This document shows positions 63,059 to 64,000 of a stretch of DNA of 64,000 nucleotides, piece by piece. A program made the position numbers and the translations under genes. The stretch covers positions 1-64,000 of the forward strand of contig NZ_AHCB03000010.1 in the NCBI RefSeq assembly GCF_000238335.3. The letters run 5' to 3'. Under the pieces are notes generated by a model, which was not told where the DNA came from, searched no databases, and saw only the letters and a program-made list of their open reading frames with translations. Origin of the DNA: Pseudoalteromonas marina (GTDB lineage Bacteria; Pseudomonadota; Gammaproteobacteria; Enterobacterales; Alteromonadaceae). Position 1 is the stretch's first letter. Every line of letters begins with the position of its first letter.

Positions 63059-63254
63059 GTTTTTATACTCTTTTATAAAGCTGACTGATTAAGTTTATCA
63101 CGGTTCCCACACCTTTAGTATTAGAAAACCGCTATCGTACTTAAAAACAAGTACAATTTTATGATTATTTAAACATAAAATGTTGCAAATAAGTAATTGT
63201 TTTTTAATTTATAGGAACACATGCTTTTATATAGCATGTAGTAACTGAGCTTAA

Positions 63255-63626
63255 TTAAGCGATTTCTTTTTTATTATCTTGATAAGGAGGCCACCCCATT
63301 TGCTTACCGGCAAGCATGTGAAGATGGATATGATAGACGGTTTGTCCGCCATGATCGTTGCAGTTCATAACAACACGGTAGCCGTCATCACTAAAGTTAT
63401 GTTCTTTTGCAAGCTTAGCGGCCACCACATACAAGTTACCTACTAAATGTGCGTTATCATCATTTATATGATTTATGGTAGGAATTGCAATTTTTGGGAT
63501 AATTAACACATGAAAAGGAGCTTGAGGGTTTATATCTTCAAACGCGAGAGTATTTTCGTCCTCGTAAATTATGTTTGCTGGGATCTCGCGGTTGATTATT
63601 TTTGTAAAGATAGTCTCTTGGCTCAT
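63255..63626 (-). CDS. hinT: HIT family purine nucleoside phosphoramidase (HinT)
   Basis: This is a 123-residue HIT protein. I chose ATG 63626, with AAGGA 8 bases upstream and the normal SQETIFTKIINREIPA opening; a longer frame runs to 63674. The histidine triad is HIHLHML near residue 98. ILIIPK and DHGGQTVYHIHLH are typical of HinT, which cleaves AMP-lysine and related phosphoramidates. The long upstream gap to the LuxR gene (195 bases) shows nothing. Confidence 0.95.
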   Translation of the reverse strand: MSQETIFTKIINREIPANIIYEDENTLAFEDINPQAPFHVLIIPKIAIPTINHINDDNAHLVGNLYVVAAKLAKEHNFSDDGYRVVMNCNDHGGQTVYHIHLHMLAGKQMGWPPYQDNKKEIA

Positions 63627-63718
63627 TGTGTGTTCCTTATCAAGTGGTATGAAATTTAGATTCACTAATGACAAATTTTCAAAGCAGTGTCAAACTCAAA
63701 TCAACCAAAGGAGTTAAT

Positions 63719-64000
63719 ATGCGTAAATCAGTGTTAATGAGCAGTGTAGCTGCATTGCTATTTAGTGTATCGAGTATGGCAGAAAACATTCACTTTCCTG
63801 AAGAGTTTGTGCCGTTGCAAGTCGGTGAGCGAATAATAGAAAGCTCTTTGTTTAGCCGTGTAGAAGATTTAGAGTTAGCGCCGGGGTCGTATCGGCTAAA
63901 GCTCAAGTATACCGACTTATACGATGAAGATTACGATATGCATGAGGTGGTCGAGTCAGAGCCTTTTTGGGTTGATATTACAATTGAGGCGGGTACAGAT
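63719..64000 (+). CDS. DUF2057 (YccT/CsgI-like) periplasmic protein, cut by window end
   Basis: The frame opens with ATG at 63719 after a GGAG site and runs 94 codons to the last base of the window, so the 3' end is missing. The product has a signal peptide (MRKSVLMSSVAALLFSVSSMA) and continues with NIHFPEEFVPLQVGERI and LELAPGSYRLKLKYTDLY, the DUF2057 pattern. E. coli YccT of this family was named CsgI, an inhibitor of curli formation. The gene starts 93 bases from hinT, divergently, and about 660 bases from the CsgD-like gene. Confidence 0.75.
   Translation, partial: MRKSVLMSSVAALLFSVSSMAENIHFPEEFVPLQVGERIIESSLFSRVEDLELAPGSYRLKLKYTDLYDEDYDMHEVVESEPFWVDITIEAGTD

Overview
The window looks like chromosomal DNA of a marine gammaproteobacterium of the order Alteromonadales, most likely Pseudoalteromonas. 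The grounds are the AT-rich composition, the ubiE-ubiJ-ubiB-tatABC-tatD-hemB order, the PspA/YjfI/YjfK/YjfL cluster, the rRNA and tRNA sequences, and many envelope and surface-life genes. The genus call is inference from gene content; no database search was run. I see no phage, insertion sequence, integron or CRISPR array. This is core chromosome with some lineage-specific genes.

Layout. 1-925: the 3' tail of a 23S rRNA, a 5S rRNA with its terminator, and a decayed second 5S-like copy carrying two inserts. 926-6748: a membrane-stress type cluster (lipoprotein, tandem DUF350 membrane protein, membrane-anchored aminopropyltransferase, DUF2170, PspA, DUF2491, and a small ribbon-helix-helix-like protein) with a striking double operator at 4519-4569. 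6938-12124: small envelope proteins, two tandem paralogous Cys-rich lipoproteins, and a Fur-box-controlled pair of a FagA-like gene and fumC. 12346-18480: a MASE1-CHASE hybrid kinase, then an Lrp-type regulator divergent from a PrnB/TDO-superfamily protein plus kynureninase-like pair. 18568-20061: two tRNA-Ser genes with promoter and terminator, then a gene-poor stretch with a 46-codon small ORF and an orphan terminator. 20062-30261: housekeeping and stress genes (YggN-like, glutathione peroxidase, azlCD, cytochrome b561, a GbpA-like fragment without its LPMO domain, oligopeptidase B, Dps, YaeQ, RbgA).

30304-30585 holds what I consider the best discovery: a Fur-box-flanked sigma70 promoter firing leftward into a roughly 220-nt transcript. 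It ends at a rho-independent terminator and contains a match to the RyhB pairing core, so it is a RyhB-type iron-responsive sRNA between convergent genes. 30637-43013: a transglutaminase-like membrane protein, a stand-alone EF-G paralogue, opgGH for periplasmic glucans, and a large secreted nuclease with a GlyGly-CTERM-like tail. 43014-51676: one leftward block, ubiE-ubiJ-ubiB-tatA-tatB-tatC-unknown-tatD-GGDEF-hemB, joining quinone synthesis, Tat export, c-di-GMP signalling and haem synthesis. 51760-64000: a degenerate GGDEF protein, a DUF885 lipoprotein, a glutamate-synthase-like FMN protein, a methionine aminotransferase/omega-amidase couple, manC, a hybrid kinase, a CsgD/VpsT-like regulator, hinT, and the start of a DUF2057 (YccT/CsgI-like) gene cut by the window end.

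Themes. Iron: two Fur-controlled loci, FagA-FumC and the RyhB-like RNA, plus Dps. Surface life: two GGDEF proteins, a VpsT-like regulator with a variant c-di-GMP motif, mannose-nucleotide synthesis, and a CsgI-like gene. Envelope integrity: PspA cluster, periplasmic glucans, Tat export. Positions and motifs were read from the sequence; family names are from memory of the families; regulatory links are inference.
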